A stretch of DNA of 64,000 nucleotides, from positions 1,860,001-1,924,000 of the forward strand of contig NZ_CP009501.1 of assembly GCF_000969885.1 (NCBI RefSeq), read 5' to 3'. Position 1 is the stretch's first letter. Every line of letters starts with the position of its first letter. Shown piece by piece: positions 54,993-63,937 of this stretch. This DNA comes from Methanosarcina thermophila TM-1. GTDB taxonomy: Archaea; Halobacteriota; Methanosarcinia; Methanosarcinales; Methanosarcinaceae. The notes beneath the pieces were generated by a model, which saw only the letters and a program-made list of their open reading frames with translations, did no database searches and was not told the DNA's origin. A program made the position numbers and the translations under genes.

Positions 54993-55417
54993 AAATAAGG
55001 TTTATAGTCACAAGTAAGCTGTAAAGATATAAATATTCCTAAGTGGGATATAAAAATATATTGATAAAGTGACATATGAAAAACCAAATTTAGATGAAAA
55101 AATCCAAGCAGTAAATTCCAGAAACAAAAATTCTGATTAATGGTCTCTATTCACGTTTTGCTCTGAAGTCCATGTTGTCACCCCCCCCATTGAAGAGCCC
55201 TGCCTTTTGTGCCTGCAAAGATATGGATTCCAAAGGAGCCGAATATGTCAAACGCTTTCTGCCTGATCTTTTTGCATGCATACTCTCTGAGAATTGATCC
55301 TAACTGGAGTGACAGGCATTTGATTTAATTTCACTCCTTTGTACGGAAATATTTATATTTTTCTACTTAAAAAGAGAAATTGTTATATATTTATTCTGCA
55401 ATGTGCATAAGTAACCT
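54993..55417. other. Divergent spacer, with a GC-richer patch
   Basis: At 55150-55310 the composition rises and a run of eight C (55183-55190) occurs. Short ORFs of about 40 codons exist on both strands there but have no ribosome binding site or family; possibly the remnant of a gene. Otherwise AT-rich. Confidence 0.35.
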
Positions 55418-55756
55418 ATGAAAAAATGCAGAGGAAGACCAAAGTGCCCTAGGCGGGTAGAACAAACGCCTGAGGTCACGTATTTCAAGCCCAGAGGGGT
55501 CCCGCTATCTAATCTTGAGGTTGTATCTATTACAGTTGAAGAACTTGAAGCCCTGAGGCTCGTTGACGTTGAGGGACTCAGGCAGGAAGATGCAGCCATC
55601 AGGGTAGGAATATCAAGGAGAGCTTTCTGGGAAGACCTGAAAGCTGCCAGAACAAAGATAGCTTTCGCCCTTAGCACAGGAAAAGCAATTGAAATAAAGG
55701 GCGGCAATTATATCAATCCTGAGAGCGCTGGCATTAGTGAAGATGCTGACACGTAA
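55418..55756 (+). CDS. DUF134 (UPF0251) helix-turn-helix protein
   Basis: 112-aa DNA-binding protein. Basic N-terminus ([17 protein letters not shown]) is followed by a sigma-70 region 4-like helix-turn-helix ([38 protein letters not shown]). The family is present in bacteria and archaea and often near Mrp/Nbp35 or redox genes, as here: the next gene, 54 nt on, is an Nbp35-type ATPase. Target not known. Confidence 0.92.
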   Translation: MKKCRGRPKCPRRVEQTPEVTYFKPRGVPLSNLEVVSITVEELEALRLVDVEGLRQEDAAIRVGISRRAFWEDLKAARTKIAFALSTGKAIEIKGGNYINPESAGISEDADT

Positions 55757-55810
55757 ACGAGAAATCTAAAAACCGGAAAAATGTGTTAATATATCAAACA
55801 GGCGATAAAA

Positions 55811-56653
55811 ATGACAGATAAGGTTCAACCACTTGAGAGTATATCTAAAAAGCCAGAGGAGCCGAAAATAGTAGTCAACCTCAGGCGCATCAAACGCAAG
55901 ATTATGATAATGAGCGGGAAAGGGGGAGTAGGGAAAAGCACAATTGCAGCAAACCTTGCTGCCGGGTTAGCTCTGCGCGGATACAGAGTTGGGCTTCTTG
56001 ACTGCGATATTCACGGACCAACTATTCCTACGATTTTCGGGCTAGAATCTGAAAGACCCAATGTTAATGAAGAGGGTATTCTTCCAATCCAGGTACTTCC
56101 CAACCTTTCGGTAATGTCTGTCGGTTTTCTGCTTGAAAACAAAGATTCTCCTATAATCTGGAGAGGACCTGCCAAAATGGGGGCAATTAAACAGTTCCTG
56201 GAAGAAGTTAGCTGGGGAGAACTCGATTTCCTTATTATAGACCTGCCACCAGGGACAGGAGATGAACCCCTGAGTGTAGCGCAGCTGATTCCCAATTGCG
56301 ATGGTTCAGTGCTTGTTACAACTCCTCAGGACGTAGCTTTGATAAGCGTCCGAAAATCAATTAAGTTCTCTGAGAAACTTAAAGTACCTATTATAGGACT
56401 AGTTGACAATATGCATGGGCTCATCTGCCCCCACTGCGGCAAACCAATAGAAGTGTTCGGAACCGGAGGCGTGGAAAAAGCCTCAAAAGACTTCAATATT
56501 CCAATTCTTGCCAGACTTCCTATTGAACCCAGAGTAGCAGAAATGGAAGATAAAGGCACTATTGTCCAGGGTCTGCTTGAACACAGTACTGAATGGCAGA
56601 AAAACTTTGAAGCCGTCATTACCGCAGTAGAAAAGACTCTGCAAGAGGAGTAA
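55811..56653 (+). CDS. Mrp/Nbp35/ApbC-family iron-sulfur carrier ATPase
   Basis: 280-aa P-loop ATPase (deviant Walker A GKGGVGKST, residues about 36-44) that carries [4Fe-4S] clusters to apo-proteins. Other signatures: LLDCDIHGPTIP, LPPGTGDEPLS, DVALISVRKS, and the cluster-binding C-x2-C in MHGLICPHCGKP. No N-terminal ferredoxin-like domain, as is normal for archaeal ApbC. Its location after the DUF134 gene, and near many FeS-protein genes, fits FeS assembly in a methanogen. Confidence 0.93.
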   Translation: MTDKVQPLESISKKPEEPKIVVNLRRIKRKIMIMSGKGGVGKSTIAANLAAGLALRGYRVGLLDCDIHGPTIPTIFGLESERPNVNEEGILPIQVLPNLSVMSVGFLLENKDSPIIWRGPAKMGAIKQFLEEVSWGELDFLIIDLPPGTGDEPLSVAQLIPNCDGSVLVTTPQDVALISVRKSIKFSEKLKVPIIGLVDNMHGLICPHCGKPIEVFGTGGVEKASKDFNIPILARLPIEPRVAEMEDKGTIVQGLLEHSTEWQKNFEAVITAVEKTLQEE

Positions 56654-57215
56654 GGTAGAAGAGAAAATAAGAAAAGAATTATACAAGGGAAAAGTTTACA
56701 ATTTTTCCTGATTTTTAATTTTTCCAATTGGCTAACTTCTTAGCAGCTAACCTCTTTCAAGAGGCTGATTAAGGCGATATAATTAGCTGTTTTGAAATTT
56801 TTTCATCTTATTACTGTTTTTCTATGTTCTACTCTGTTTTTCCGCTTTTTTCTGTTTTTCTCTATTTTTTCCTACTCTATTCTTCTTTCTCTGTTTTTTC
56901 TTCTCTGTTTTTTCCATGACTTCTTACTTTTGTTTTTTAGAATCCTGTCATTTAAGTCTAATTTAATATATTTTCTGCATACCGATAGTCTCCTAAACTG
57001 GTCATTTTTCCCTCTCTTAATGGTTAATTATTTGAGGTTTATTGGTAATTCTACTTTAGAGTTAGGATTTCACAATCAACAAAAATAAGGTTGTTTGTGA
57101 AAAGAGAGAATTATTTTGCACATAACGGTAATTGTTGTGTTATGTGCAATTACAACATATAGGTAAAATACAGCATATAGACAAAATATTACAAAAAAAG
57201 ATTAACGTTGAGAAC
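56654..57215. other. Long spacer with polypyrimidine tract
   Basis: 56800-56935 is almost pure C and T on the plus strand, with repeated CTCTGTTTTTTC and TTTTTCTCT words. U-rich RNA of this kind terminates archaeal transcription, so this may be the ApbC terminator. No gene seen. Confidence 0.45.
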
Positions 57216-57782
57216 ATGAAGAAATCGGTTATACTATTGGTTCTCCTAGCAGCTATGGTTTTTACTGCGGGTTGTGCTGAAGAAAGTCAGGAAAATTCTA
57301 CAAGCACCCAGGCAATTAAGGAAGGAGTTGGCGTTATTGAGACAACCGAGCTTGAACAGAACGCAACCCTTCAGGAAGCCCAGGAGGAAGGTGGTGTTGT
57401 TGAGGTGATCAACCTTGAACAGATAAACGCATCCATTCAACAGGGACCTGTTCTTATGAAAATCGGGTCTGAAAGGTGCGGACCATGCAATGCCATGAAA
57501 CCCATGCTCAAAGAACTGGCAGCAGAATACGAAGGAAGAGCCAGGATTATCTCCGTAGATATAGACAGGAGCCCCGAGCTTGCAACCTATTTCAATATAG
57601 GTCCTATCCCTGACTCAACTGTAATCGTAAGCATTAAGGACGGAGAATATATCTATATGAAGCAGGATGGGGGCGTCACTACAGACAGGCTCCAGGCAAG
57701 GGTTATCGGTCTCAGAGAAAAAGATATATATGAAGACCTTATGAATCTCGCCCTTGTCCAGGCTGAGAAAGATAAATCATAA
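57216..57782 (+). CDS. Thioredoxin-fold lipoprotein
   Basis: 188-aa exported protein: signal peptide with lipobox (LAAMVFTAGC), a low-complexity linker (about 20-70, Glu/Gln/Val rich), and a thioredoxin domain with CGPC active site (ERCGPCNAMKPML) and IPDSTVIV at the cis-Pro position. A disulfide oxidoreductase on the cell surface. The frame is open from 57132 but the lipobox fixes the start at 57216. A CcdA gene is 125 nt downstream and could keep the CGPC reduced from the cytoplasm. Confidence 0.9.
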   Translation: MKKSVILLVLLAAMVFTAGCAEESQENSTSTQAIKEGVGVIETTELEQNATLQEAQEEGGVVEVINLEQINASIQQGPVLMKIGSERCGPCNAMKPMLKELAAEYEGRARIISVDIDRSPELATYFNIGPIPDSTVIVSIKDGEYIYMKQDGGVTTDRLQARVIGLREKDIYEDLMNLALVQAEKDKS

Positions 57783-57907
57783 TAAAAAGCCCATGAACTG
57801 AATTATTTTCAGAACACTATATACTTGAAGCACTGATTTCCAGCAACCTTAAGATTTGATAAAAACTGTACTATATAAAACAAAAATCAAAACAAACCTG
57901 AAGAACC

Positions 57908-58591
57908 ATGTTTTATGATATAATTTCCCCTCAAGCGGCATTTGGCACAGGAATTATCAATATCTTAGCTGCATTTGCTGCAGGAATTCTCAGTGTCTTC
58001 TCCCCATGTATTCTCCCACTTCTGCCTGCAGTCATGGCAACATCTGCAGGAAAAGGAAAACTAAGACCTTTTGCGATAGTTGTCGGAGTTTCGATATCCT
58101 TTACTATAATGGGAGTAGTAACCTCAGCTTTTGGTGCAGCTTTCCAGACTTATATAAACCAGCTGAAGATTCTGGCGGGGATCTTTATCCTTTTAATGGG
58201 CTTTGTAATACTTCTTGATGTAAGCCTTTTCAATGTATTTTCAAGATTCCCCCTGCTATCAGGAATGAATGAAGAGGGATCTCTTTCCGGACTTTTGCTC
58301 GGGCTTTCCCTCGGTGTGCTCTGGATACCGTGTGTTGGCCCGTTTCTGGCATCTATCCTGGCTATGGTAGCTCTGGAGGGCAACCTAGCTAATGGCGCAT
58401 TTACGCTTTCAATTTACTCACTGGGATTTGCTATGCCAATGCTCTTGCTCGCATATTCAGCCCACTTTTCTTCCTCTAGAATTCGACTTATTTCAAGGTG
58501 GGATGCGATTCTCAAAAAGGGAGCTGGAATAGTACTTATCCTGGTCGGACTCTGGATGATACGCCAGAATCATATCCAGTGGTTTATTTAA
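57908..58591 (+). CDS. CcdA/DsbD-like thiol transmembrane transporter
   Basis: 227-aa protein with six predicted helices. Conserved Cys lie in FSPCILPLLP (helix 1) and LWIPCVGPFLA (helix 4), as in CcdA, which passes reducing equivalents from cytoplasmic thioredoxin to extracytoplasmic thiols. Length fits CcdA. The thioredoxin-fold lipoprotein just upstream is the likely partner. No cytochrome c maturation genes are seen nearby. Confidence 0.92.
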   Translation: MFYDIISPQAAFGTGIINILAAFAAGILSVFSPCILPLLPAVMATSAGKGKLRPFAIVVGVSISFTIMGVVTSAFGAAFQTYINQLKILAGIFILLMGFVILLDVSLFNVFSRFPLLSGMNEEGSLSGLLLGLSLGVLWIPCVGPFLASILAMVALEGNLANGAFTLSIYSLGFAMPMLLLAYSAHFSSSRIRLISRWDAILKKGAGIVLILVGLWMIRQNHIQWFI

Positions 58592-58946
58592 GAAAGCTAG
58601 ATAAAGATAAAAGCCGGGGACTTAATGGATCAATAGGTTCTGATCCATCACCAGAAGGCACGAATCCTGCTCAATTAGATAATGTAAGGAATACCTTCAA
58701 CTACCATTCATCACACCTTATTTTTTTTTCAGAGAATAGTAGTAACATACTCAAAACAAGATCTACAAATTTATCCTACTCTAATCAAAGCTTTTCTTAA
58801 TCAAAGCTTTTCTTAATCATAGCTTTTCTTAATCATAGCTTTTCTGATACATCAATAGAGAGAGTATACTGGGAAATAAAACAGTTAACTGGACTCGTTG
58901 AAAGTAAAAATGAGGGAAAACAGAAAAGGAGAAATTAGAGAAAGTG
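58592..58946. other. Spacer with 16-bp tandem repeat
   Basis: No gene. Between the convergent CcdA and CbiC genes. The 16-bp repeats are at 58783-58846. Confidence 0.4.
58783..58846. repeat. Four 16-bp tandem repeats
   Basis: AATCAAAGCTTTTCTT twice (58783-58798, 58799-58814) and AATCATAGCTTTTCTT/G twice (58815-58830, 58831-58846). Non-coding. Confidence 0.9.
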
Positions 58947-59678
58947 TTACTCTTCACTTTCTCTTGCGATTGCTACAAGCTCGTTAACACAGGCAACTGC
59001 CATAGGTGTTCCACCTCTTGTCCCTACACAGCTTATAGAGGGCACGGGGATACTCAGGTTTCTGACCATTTCCTTGGATTCGGCCGCGTTCACAAAACCC
59101 ACAGGGAGTCCGATGATAAGGGCTGGTCTTACACCTTTTTCTATAAGTTTGCAGACCATGATAAGGGCAGAAGGGGCATTTCCTATTGCAATAATACTCC
59201 CATCGAGACGGTCGCGGGCAGCCAGGAAACCTGCTGATGTGCGCGTAATTCCGTACCTGTTAGCAATTTCAGCATTCGGATCTTCATCGAGCACACAGAT
59301 AATTTCGGATTTGTGTCCGGTTTTTGTAATTCCGGCTTTTACCATGTTAATGTCCACGAAAATCGGGGCACCCTTTTTAATTGCATCAACACCTGCAGGG
59401 ATGGGGTCATGCATAAAGCGCATAATATCTGCTACAGAAAGGTCTCCTGTAGCAATAACGCAGCGCTGGCGGAAGCGGTCTTCAGGTGTCTTGTTGCCGA
59501 TAATTTCCTGGATCATTGTCCGACTTTTCATATAGATGGTTTTGGCTTCTTCAGTTCTTGCCCCGGAGTCTTTACAGATACTCACAAGTTCGGGATTAAC
59601 ATCAACCGTAAGCTCGGTAAATTCTTCGAGGTTTTCGAGGTTTCCAGCCTTCTCAGTGGCATTCTTTTCAGTAGTCAT
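58947..59678 (-). CDS. cbiC: Cobalt-precorrin-8 methylmutase (CbiC)
   Basis: 243-aa enzyme (CbiC/CobH family) that moves a methyl group in the corrin ring to give cobyrinic acid. Signature blocks: RQRCVIATGDLSVADIMRF, GAPIFVDINMVKAGI, ITRTSAGFLAA, GNAPSALI, GLPVGFVNAAESKE and GTRGGTPMAVACVNEL. About 30 N-terminal residues are extra. Overlaps the cbiH gene by 11 nt; last gene of the cbi operon. Confidence 0.96.
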   Translation of the reverse strand: MTTEKNATEKAGNLENLEEFTELTVDVNPELVSICKDSGARTEEAKTIYMKSRTMIQEIIGNKTPEDRFRQRCVIATGDLSVADIMRFMHDPIPAGVDAIKKGAPIFVDINMVKAGITKTGHKSEIICVLDEDPNAEIANRYGITRTSAGFLAARDRLDGSIIAIGNAPSALIMVCKLIEKGVRPALIIGLPVGFVNAAESKEMVRNLSIPVPSISCVGTRGGTPMAVACVNELVAIARESEE

Positions 59679-60468
59679 ATTTCTTGTGATACCCCCTGGG
59701 AGTGATTATGAAATCCTTCTTTTGAGAGCTCCAGATTCTGGAGTCTCCATTTCCGACAAGGATCGTAGTGCTCATATCTACCCAATCTTCGTACTCCATG
59801 ACCTTTCCGAGAGTAGTTACAATCCTGTCCTCGCCTTCTCCTCTCAGAGCGTTCTTCACAAGTCCTACTGGCACAGAGTCAGCTTTGTACTTTCGGATAA
59901 TTTCAATAGCTCTGGAAAAGTTAGACTGTCTCTTGCGGCTCTTTGGGTTGTAAAGAGCTATAACGAAATCGGCTTCTGCAGAAAGATTAAGCCTTTTTTC
60001 AATAACATCCCAGGGAGTTAGGAGATCACTCAGGCTTATCACTGCAAAGTCCGTTACAACCGGTGCACCGAGCATACTAGCCCCGGCTAAAATTGCCGTG
60101 ACTCCAGGAAGAATCTCTATATCAACATCAAGTCCTTCGTGCTCAGCAACCTCAAGCACGATACCCGCCATACCGTAGACGTTGGTATCTCCGCCGCTGA
60201 CCATAACAACATTCGCAACTTTTGCGAGTTCCACAGCTTTTCTTGCTCTGTCCACCTCTTTACCCATATAACTGCGGATTACTTCCTGGGTTCCGAGAAG
60301 ACTTTCTATTTGATCCAAGTAAGTGCTGTTCCCGAGAACATAATCGGCGTTAAGGATTACATCCCTGGCTTTGACCGTCATCTGTTCTACAGATCCCGGC
60401 CCTATGCCTACGATGTAAAGTTTTCCTCCGGCTGTTTTATTTTGCGATTGCGATTGTGACTCTGCCAT
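59668..60468 (-). CDS. cbiH: Cobalt-precorrin-3B C17-methyltransferase (CbiH)
   Basis: 266-aa SAM-dependent enzyme performing C17 methylation and ring contraction. TetraPyrrole methylase motifs: LYIVGIGPGS, VVMVSGGDTNVYGMAG (SAM-binding), EILPGVTAILAGASMLGAP, and FVIALYNPKSRKRQ. Ser/Gln-rich 15-residue N-terminus. Its start overlaps the cbiG C-terminal gene by 32 nt, so the first codons may vary; ATG at 60468 is used. Follows cbiG in the operon, in line with the pathway. Confidence 0.95.
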   Translation of the reverse strand: MAESQSQSQNKTAGGKLYIVGIGPGSVEQMTVKARDVILNADYVLGNSTYLDQIESLLGTQEVIRSYMGKEVDRARKAVELAKVANVVMVSGGDTNVYGMAGIVLEVAEHEGLDVDIEILPGVTAILAGASMLGAPVVTDFAVISLSDLLTPWDVIEKRLNLSAEADFVIALYNPKSRKRQSNFSRAIEIIRKYKADSVPVGLVKNALRGEGEDRIVTTLGKVMEYEDWVDMSTTILVGNGDSRIWSSQKKDFIITPRGYHKKYDY

Positions 60469-60790
60469 AAACTTTCTTCCTGCAAATTAATTGTTTTTCT
60501 TCAGAAAGGGCGAGAGCTGCAGGTTCTGCAACTCCTTTTAATCCAAAGCGGGAAGCCTGGGAGGATGAAGGGGGGTTATAGCTATTTAACAGCTCATCCG
60601 GTAAAAAATTCACCGGAATGCCGAGCATCTCTCCCGCTTCCAGAAGCCCCTGTTCATTTTCCTTAAGTTTCGCAGAAGCTAGAGCTGTAACTTCTATAAG
60701 GCTCAGGTTGTACTCATCAAGAGCCTGCTTTACAGCTTCAACAACCTCTTCTTTTGTAATACCCCTGCGAGTTCCGATTCCTATAATCAT
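60437..60790 (-). CDS. cbiG: CbiG, C-terminal domain as separate gene
   Basis: 117-aa protein equal to the C-terminal CbiG_C domain (IGIGTRRGITKEEVVEAV, ALASAKLKENEQGLLEAG, VAEPAAL). CbiG opens the delta-lactone of cobalt-precorrin-5A and releases acetaldehyde. In most genomes N, middle and C domains are one protein; here the C part starts at its own ATG 76 nt after the stop of the N part. The split could be ancestral or recent. Confidence 0.88.
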   Translation of the reverse strand: MIIGIGTRRGITKEEVVEAVKQALDEYNLSLIEVTALASAKLKENEQGLLEAGEMLGIPVNFLPDELLNSYNPPSSSQASRFGLKGVAEPAALALSEEKQLICRKKVYGRVTIAIAK

Positions 60791-60866
60791 TCGTTATCGT
60801 CTCAGACTCTTAGCATAGTCCCGATCAGGCTAATTCACATGTATAAAGAAGTAATTGACGATTCAG

Positions 60867-61436
60867 TTAGCTATTATTACCGCTGTCACCTTTTACCTCT
60901 ATATTCTCCTGCCGTCTTTTTACCAGCACTGATACATCTTCATCCACAACAACAATTCTGGGACCCTTAACTTCAAGGACTTCTATCTCCTGATCAAGGA
61001 GTGCACAGTTTACAGCTACAGTGGATTCTTTATTGAAGATCTCGCAGTTTAACCTGTCGGCAATGCCCTCGACTGAGGGCTTACCATGAACTTCGGTCGC
61101 CGTCGTAAGTACAGGGATTGCTCCGAGTTCAGAAATTTTTCGAGCGATCTCATTTGCTCCGTGATGCCCTCCAAGCAGTGGGATTGCAAAATTTAGGTTT
61201 GAATCAACCACAACCACAGCGGGATCAGACCACTTGTTATTGAGAAGGGGAGCAATATCCCTTACCACTATGCCTGTGGCAAAGACTGCAATTATTGCAC
61301 CATAGTTCTCAAAAGCTTTTTTGAATATGTCCTTCTCATAGAGGAGCAGATCGGCTTTAAGGTGTTCTGCTATCCTTGCCGCAATCTCCCTATTTCTCTC
61401 AAAAGTGATTACAACGGCTCCTGAGCTACTCCGTAT
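60867..61436 (-). CDS. cbiG: CbiG, N-terminal and middle domains (ATA start?)
   Basis: Codes for the CbiG N-terminal domain ([68 protein letters not shown]) and part of the middle domain, ending [13 protein letters not shown] at 61268 is the first normal start, but it would remove about 56 residues of the N domain. Upstream the frame is open but has no ATG, GTG or TTG. GGAGGT (61444-61449) is 7 nt before an ATA codon at 61434-61436, so ATA is my best start (189 aa). This overlaps cbiF by 28 nt. Confidence 0.75.
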   Translation of the reverse strand: MRSSSGAVVITFERNREIAARIAEHLKADLLLYEKDIFKKAFENYGAIIAVFATGIVVRDIAPLLNNKWSDPAVVVVDSNLNFAIPLLGGHHGANEIARKISELGAIPVLTTATEVHGKPSVEGIADRLNCEIFNKESTVAVNCALLDQEIEVLEVKGPRIVVVDEDVSVLVKRRQENIEVKGDSGNNS

Positions 61437-62137
61437 AAGTAGGACCTCCTGTAGTTTTTAGGATCAACAACTCCACCGATAATTATCATTGCAGAACGTT
61501 TAATTCCTGCTTCTTTAACCTTGTCTGCAATATCTTCCACTGTTCCTGTAATAATCTCTTCATCCTCCCAGGAGGCGTGGTAAACCACTGCTACAGGTGT
61601 GTCCTTCGGACAACGAACCTTCTCCATAATTTCCTTGATCTTCTGTGTACCAAGGAAGATTGCCATAGTAGTATTGTAGGCAGAAAGCTCAGGGATGAGG
61701 TCTTTTTCCAGGGTTTTTCCGGCAGGGCGAGTAATGATGAGAGTATCTGAAACGCCGTTAAGAGTCAGTTGTGTACCAAGAGCAGCAGCGCTTGCAAAAA
61801 CCGAGGAAACTCCGGCAATCCTTTCGACTTCAATATCATACTTTCTAAGCTCTTCCATCTGCTCTACGACAGAGCCGTAAAGAGATGGGTCTCCGCTGTG
61901 GAGGCGAACAACGAATTTTCCGGCATCAACCGCGTCCACAATTATTTTAGTGGTTTCTTCAAGGGTCAGCCCATAGCTATCCACTGTTTCTCCCTGCGTA
62001 TAATTAAGGATCTCGGGGTTTATCAGAGAACCTGCATACATTACAAGATCGGCTTTTTCAAGCAGTTCACGCCCGAGCACAGTAATAAGCTTCGGATTCC
62101 CTGGACCTGCTCCCACAAAATACACTTTTCTTTCCAT
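61409..62137 (-). CDS. cbiF: Cobalt-precorrin-4 C11-methyltransferase (CbiF)
   Basis: 242-aa SAM-dependent methylase adding the C11 methyl group. Motifs: [67 protein letters not shown], and [13 protein letters not shown] typical of CbiF/CobM. Complete length. Its 3' end carries the ribosome binding site for the overlapping cbiG N part. Confidence 0.96.
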   Translation of the reverse strand: MERKVYFVGAGPGNPKLITVLGRELLEKADLVMYAGSLINPEILNYTQGETVDSYGLTLEETTKIIVDAVDAGKFVVRLHSGDPSLYGSVVEQMEELRKYDIEVERIAGVSSVFASAAALGTQLTLNGVSDTLIITRPAGKTLEKDLIPELSAYNTTMAIFLGTQKIKEIMEKVRCPKDTPVAVVYHASWEDEEIITGTVEDIADKVKEAGIKRSAMIIIGGVVDPKNYRRSYLYGVAQEPL

Positions 62138-62209
62138 CTGGCCATTCCCTCTACTTTCGTGTTTTTGTTCTAATTGTACTGAGTTCCGCGAATATTACGC
62201 AGGGCAATT

Positions 62210-62818
62210 TTATTTCTTTCCATAAATGATACTGAAGTAGTCCCCTTCTTCCGGAATTTCTTCTTTCTTGCGGATTATAAGCTCGTTGTCCGAAAAGAGT
62301 CTTTCTGCAAAGATAAATTCCGTATATCCTTCAGCTTCAAGCTGTTTAACTATAGCTTTCGGCTGCGTCGCTTTCAGGTGAATCTTATACCTCACCTCAG
62401 AGCCATCGCTAACTTCAAAAGAGTTCTCAATCGCAACATCAGTCCTGGCAGCAAAGGAGGTAATTGAACTTATTCCAGGTACAGTTGCGAGTTCAACGTC
62501 AGGATAGTACTTACGCATTACCTTTTTTAGATGAGAAAAGGTAGAGAAAAAGTTAGGGTCGCCGATAAGCCCGAAAGCCACTGTGCCTTCTCTCGCCTCT
62601 TTTGCCACCTTATCAGCATTTTCCTTCCAGAGAGCATTGAGAACTTCAATGTCTCTTATCATGGGAAACTCCAGGATTTCGGCATCTGCATAAGGAGCCA
62701 CCAAATCTTTTGCCATGCGACCTGGGACATACACCTTATCGCTGTTTTTCAAAACTTCCACTGCCTTGAGGGTCAGAAGTTCAGGGTCTCCGGGACCAAG
62801 TCCTACTCCTATTAACAT
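62210..62818 (-). CDS. cbiL: Cobalt-precorrin-2 C20-methyltransferase (CbiL)
   Basis: 202-aa SAM-dependent methylase acting at C20, early in the pathway. LIGVGLGPGDPELLTLKAV, GTVAFGLIGDPNFFSTFSH and ATVPGISSITSFAA are the tetrapyrrole methylase blocks in CbiL form. Slightly shorter than many CbiL (about 210-230), but ends intact. 60 nt after cbiT. Confidence 0.95.
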   Translation of the reverse strand: MLIGVGLGPGDPELLTLKAVEVLKNSDKVYVPGRMAKDLVAPYADAEILEFPMIRDIEVLNALWKENADKVAKEAREGTVAFGLIGDPNFFSTFSHLKKVMRKYYPDVELATVPGISSITSFAARTDVAIENSFEVSDGSEVRYKIHLKATQPKAIVKQLEAEGYTEFIFAERLFSDNELIIRKKEEIPEEGDYFSIIYGKK

Positions 62819-62878
62819 GCTATCGCTCCATAAGTTATAAAAATAAATCTAAAGCAGAATTAAATTATAAGAAAATTT

Positions 62879-63433
62879 TCAGTTTTGCTTTTTTCCGACA
62901 ACAATATACACGGGATTCTCGGGTTTAAACATCGTTTCTCCGGCAATTGGTGCACTCCTCGAAATAGAGACATGAACTACTTCATCAAAAATCCCGAGTC
63001 TTTTCATTACCTCAATTGTTCTGACAACCGTCTCGATACGGACGGCGTTTACTACAATACTTCGAGCTTTTTTCTTAACGAGTGCCTCCAGTACCGAGCC
63101 AATGTTCTTTGTTCCGCCGACAAAAGCACAGTCGATAAAGTCAGTAAAATCATCTGAATTAAGGAGATCCGAGGCTTCACCAGCTAAAATTCTGGCGTTT
63201 TCCATATTGAAATTCTTGAAATTAGTTTCAGTAGCTCTTAAAGCTTCATTTCGCGCATCTATCGCATAGATAGTCAGGTTTCGGGCAATTTTTGCTGCTT
63301 CAATTGAAACCGATCCCGTCCCGCAGCCTACATCTGCAAACCGATCTCCATCCCGCAGCCCCAGTTTGAAAAGGGATACAGCAATGATTTCAGGCTTTGT
63401 CGGACCTCCGCTAACACTTACTATTTCGGGCAT
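62879..63433 (-). CDS. cbiT: Cobalt-precorrin-6B C15-methyltransferase, decarboxylating (CbiT)
   Basis: 184-aa Rossmann-type methyltransferase equal to the decarboxylating half of CobL. Opens with GGPTKPEIIAVSLFKLGLRDGDRFADVGCGTGSVSIEAA (family start and SAM motif I). CbiE partner is not in this window. GAGGT lies 6 nt before the ATG. It is the first gene of the cbi operon; a TATA-like ATATATTTAAT (minus strand, about 63477-63487) is upstream. Confidence 0.94.
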   Translation of the reverse strand: MPEIVSVSGGPTKPEIIAVSLFKLGLRDGDRFADVGCGTGSVSIEAAKIARNLTIYAIDARNEALRATETNFKNFNMENARILAGEASDLLNSDDFTDFIDCAFVGGTKNIGSVLEALVKKKARSIVVNAVRIETVVRTIEVMKRLGIFDEVVHVSISRSAPIAGETMFKPENPVYIVVGKKQN

Positions 63434-63706
63434 GTTTTACCTCGGGGGAAAGTAAAGCAAATATATGAAATGTAAATTAAATATATGTCGATATAATATT
63501 TAATTTTATTAAACAGATTATATACTAGGTTGAAAAGGAAGACGCGCTTCATTCAGAGATAATTATATAGAGTACATAATCGAAATTGAATATTAATAAT
63601 TCAAATCAATTTTTTCAGGTAAGCTCGATTATAAATATAACTTGTTGTAGATATACCTTATTATCGGTAAGAAGGACAGGATAGGAAAGTAAACTTTCAT
63701 AAAACT
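63434..63706. other. Divergent spacer, cbi operon promoter
   Basis: AT-rich. Holds the presumed promoter of the cbi operon at its left end. No riboswitch-like structure recognised. No other gene seen. Confidence 0.4.
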
Positions 63707-63937
63707 ATGGAAAAAATCGGGAAAAATTTCGTAAGAAAATGTTTATGCTCATTCTTTAAATATTATACCGCCTTTTTTCCAGAAGGTATCTGTAAGTTTT
63801 TGAAAGAAAATGAGATGGTATCTTTTATCAGACTTAATAAAATAAAGAGAATAATATATAAATACCTTTTGTATTTAAAAGAAAGAGATTTTAAACATAA
63901 AAACATATCATTAACTTATCGCGGTCGTATAAAGTAA
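63707..63937 (+). CDS. Hypothetical small basic protein
   Basis: 76-aa ORF starting MEKIGKNFVRKCLCSFFKYY, rich in Lys, Arg, Phe and Tyr. No domain recognised. No ribosome binding site is visible upstream, and the codon use follows the AT-rich local composition, so it may not be translated. Confidence 0.25.
   Translation: MEKIGKNFVRKCLCSFFKYYTAFFPEGICKFLKENEMVSFIRLNKIKRIIYKYLLYLKERDFKHKNISLTYRGRIK

Noticed and set aside
63434..63560. Cobalamin riboswitch ahead of the cbi operon
   Set aside because: The sequence is AT-rich with no B12-box-like conserved segment or paired elements I can recognise.
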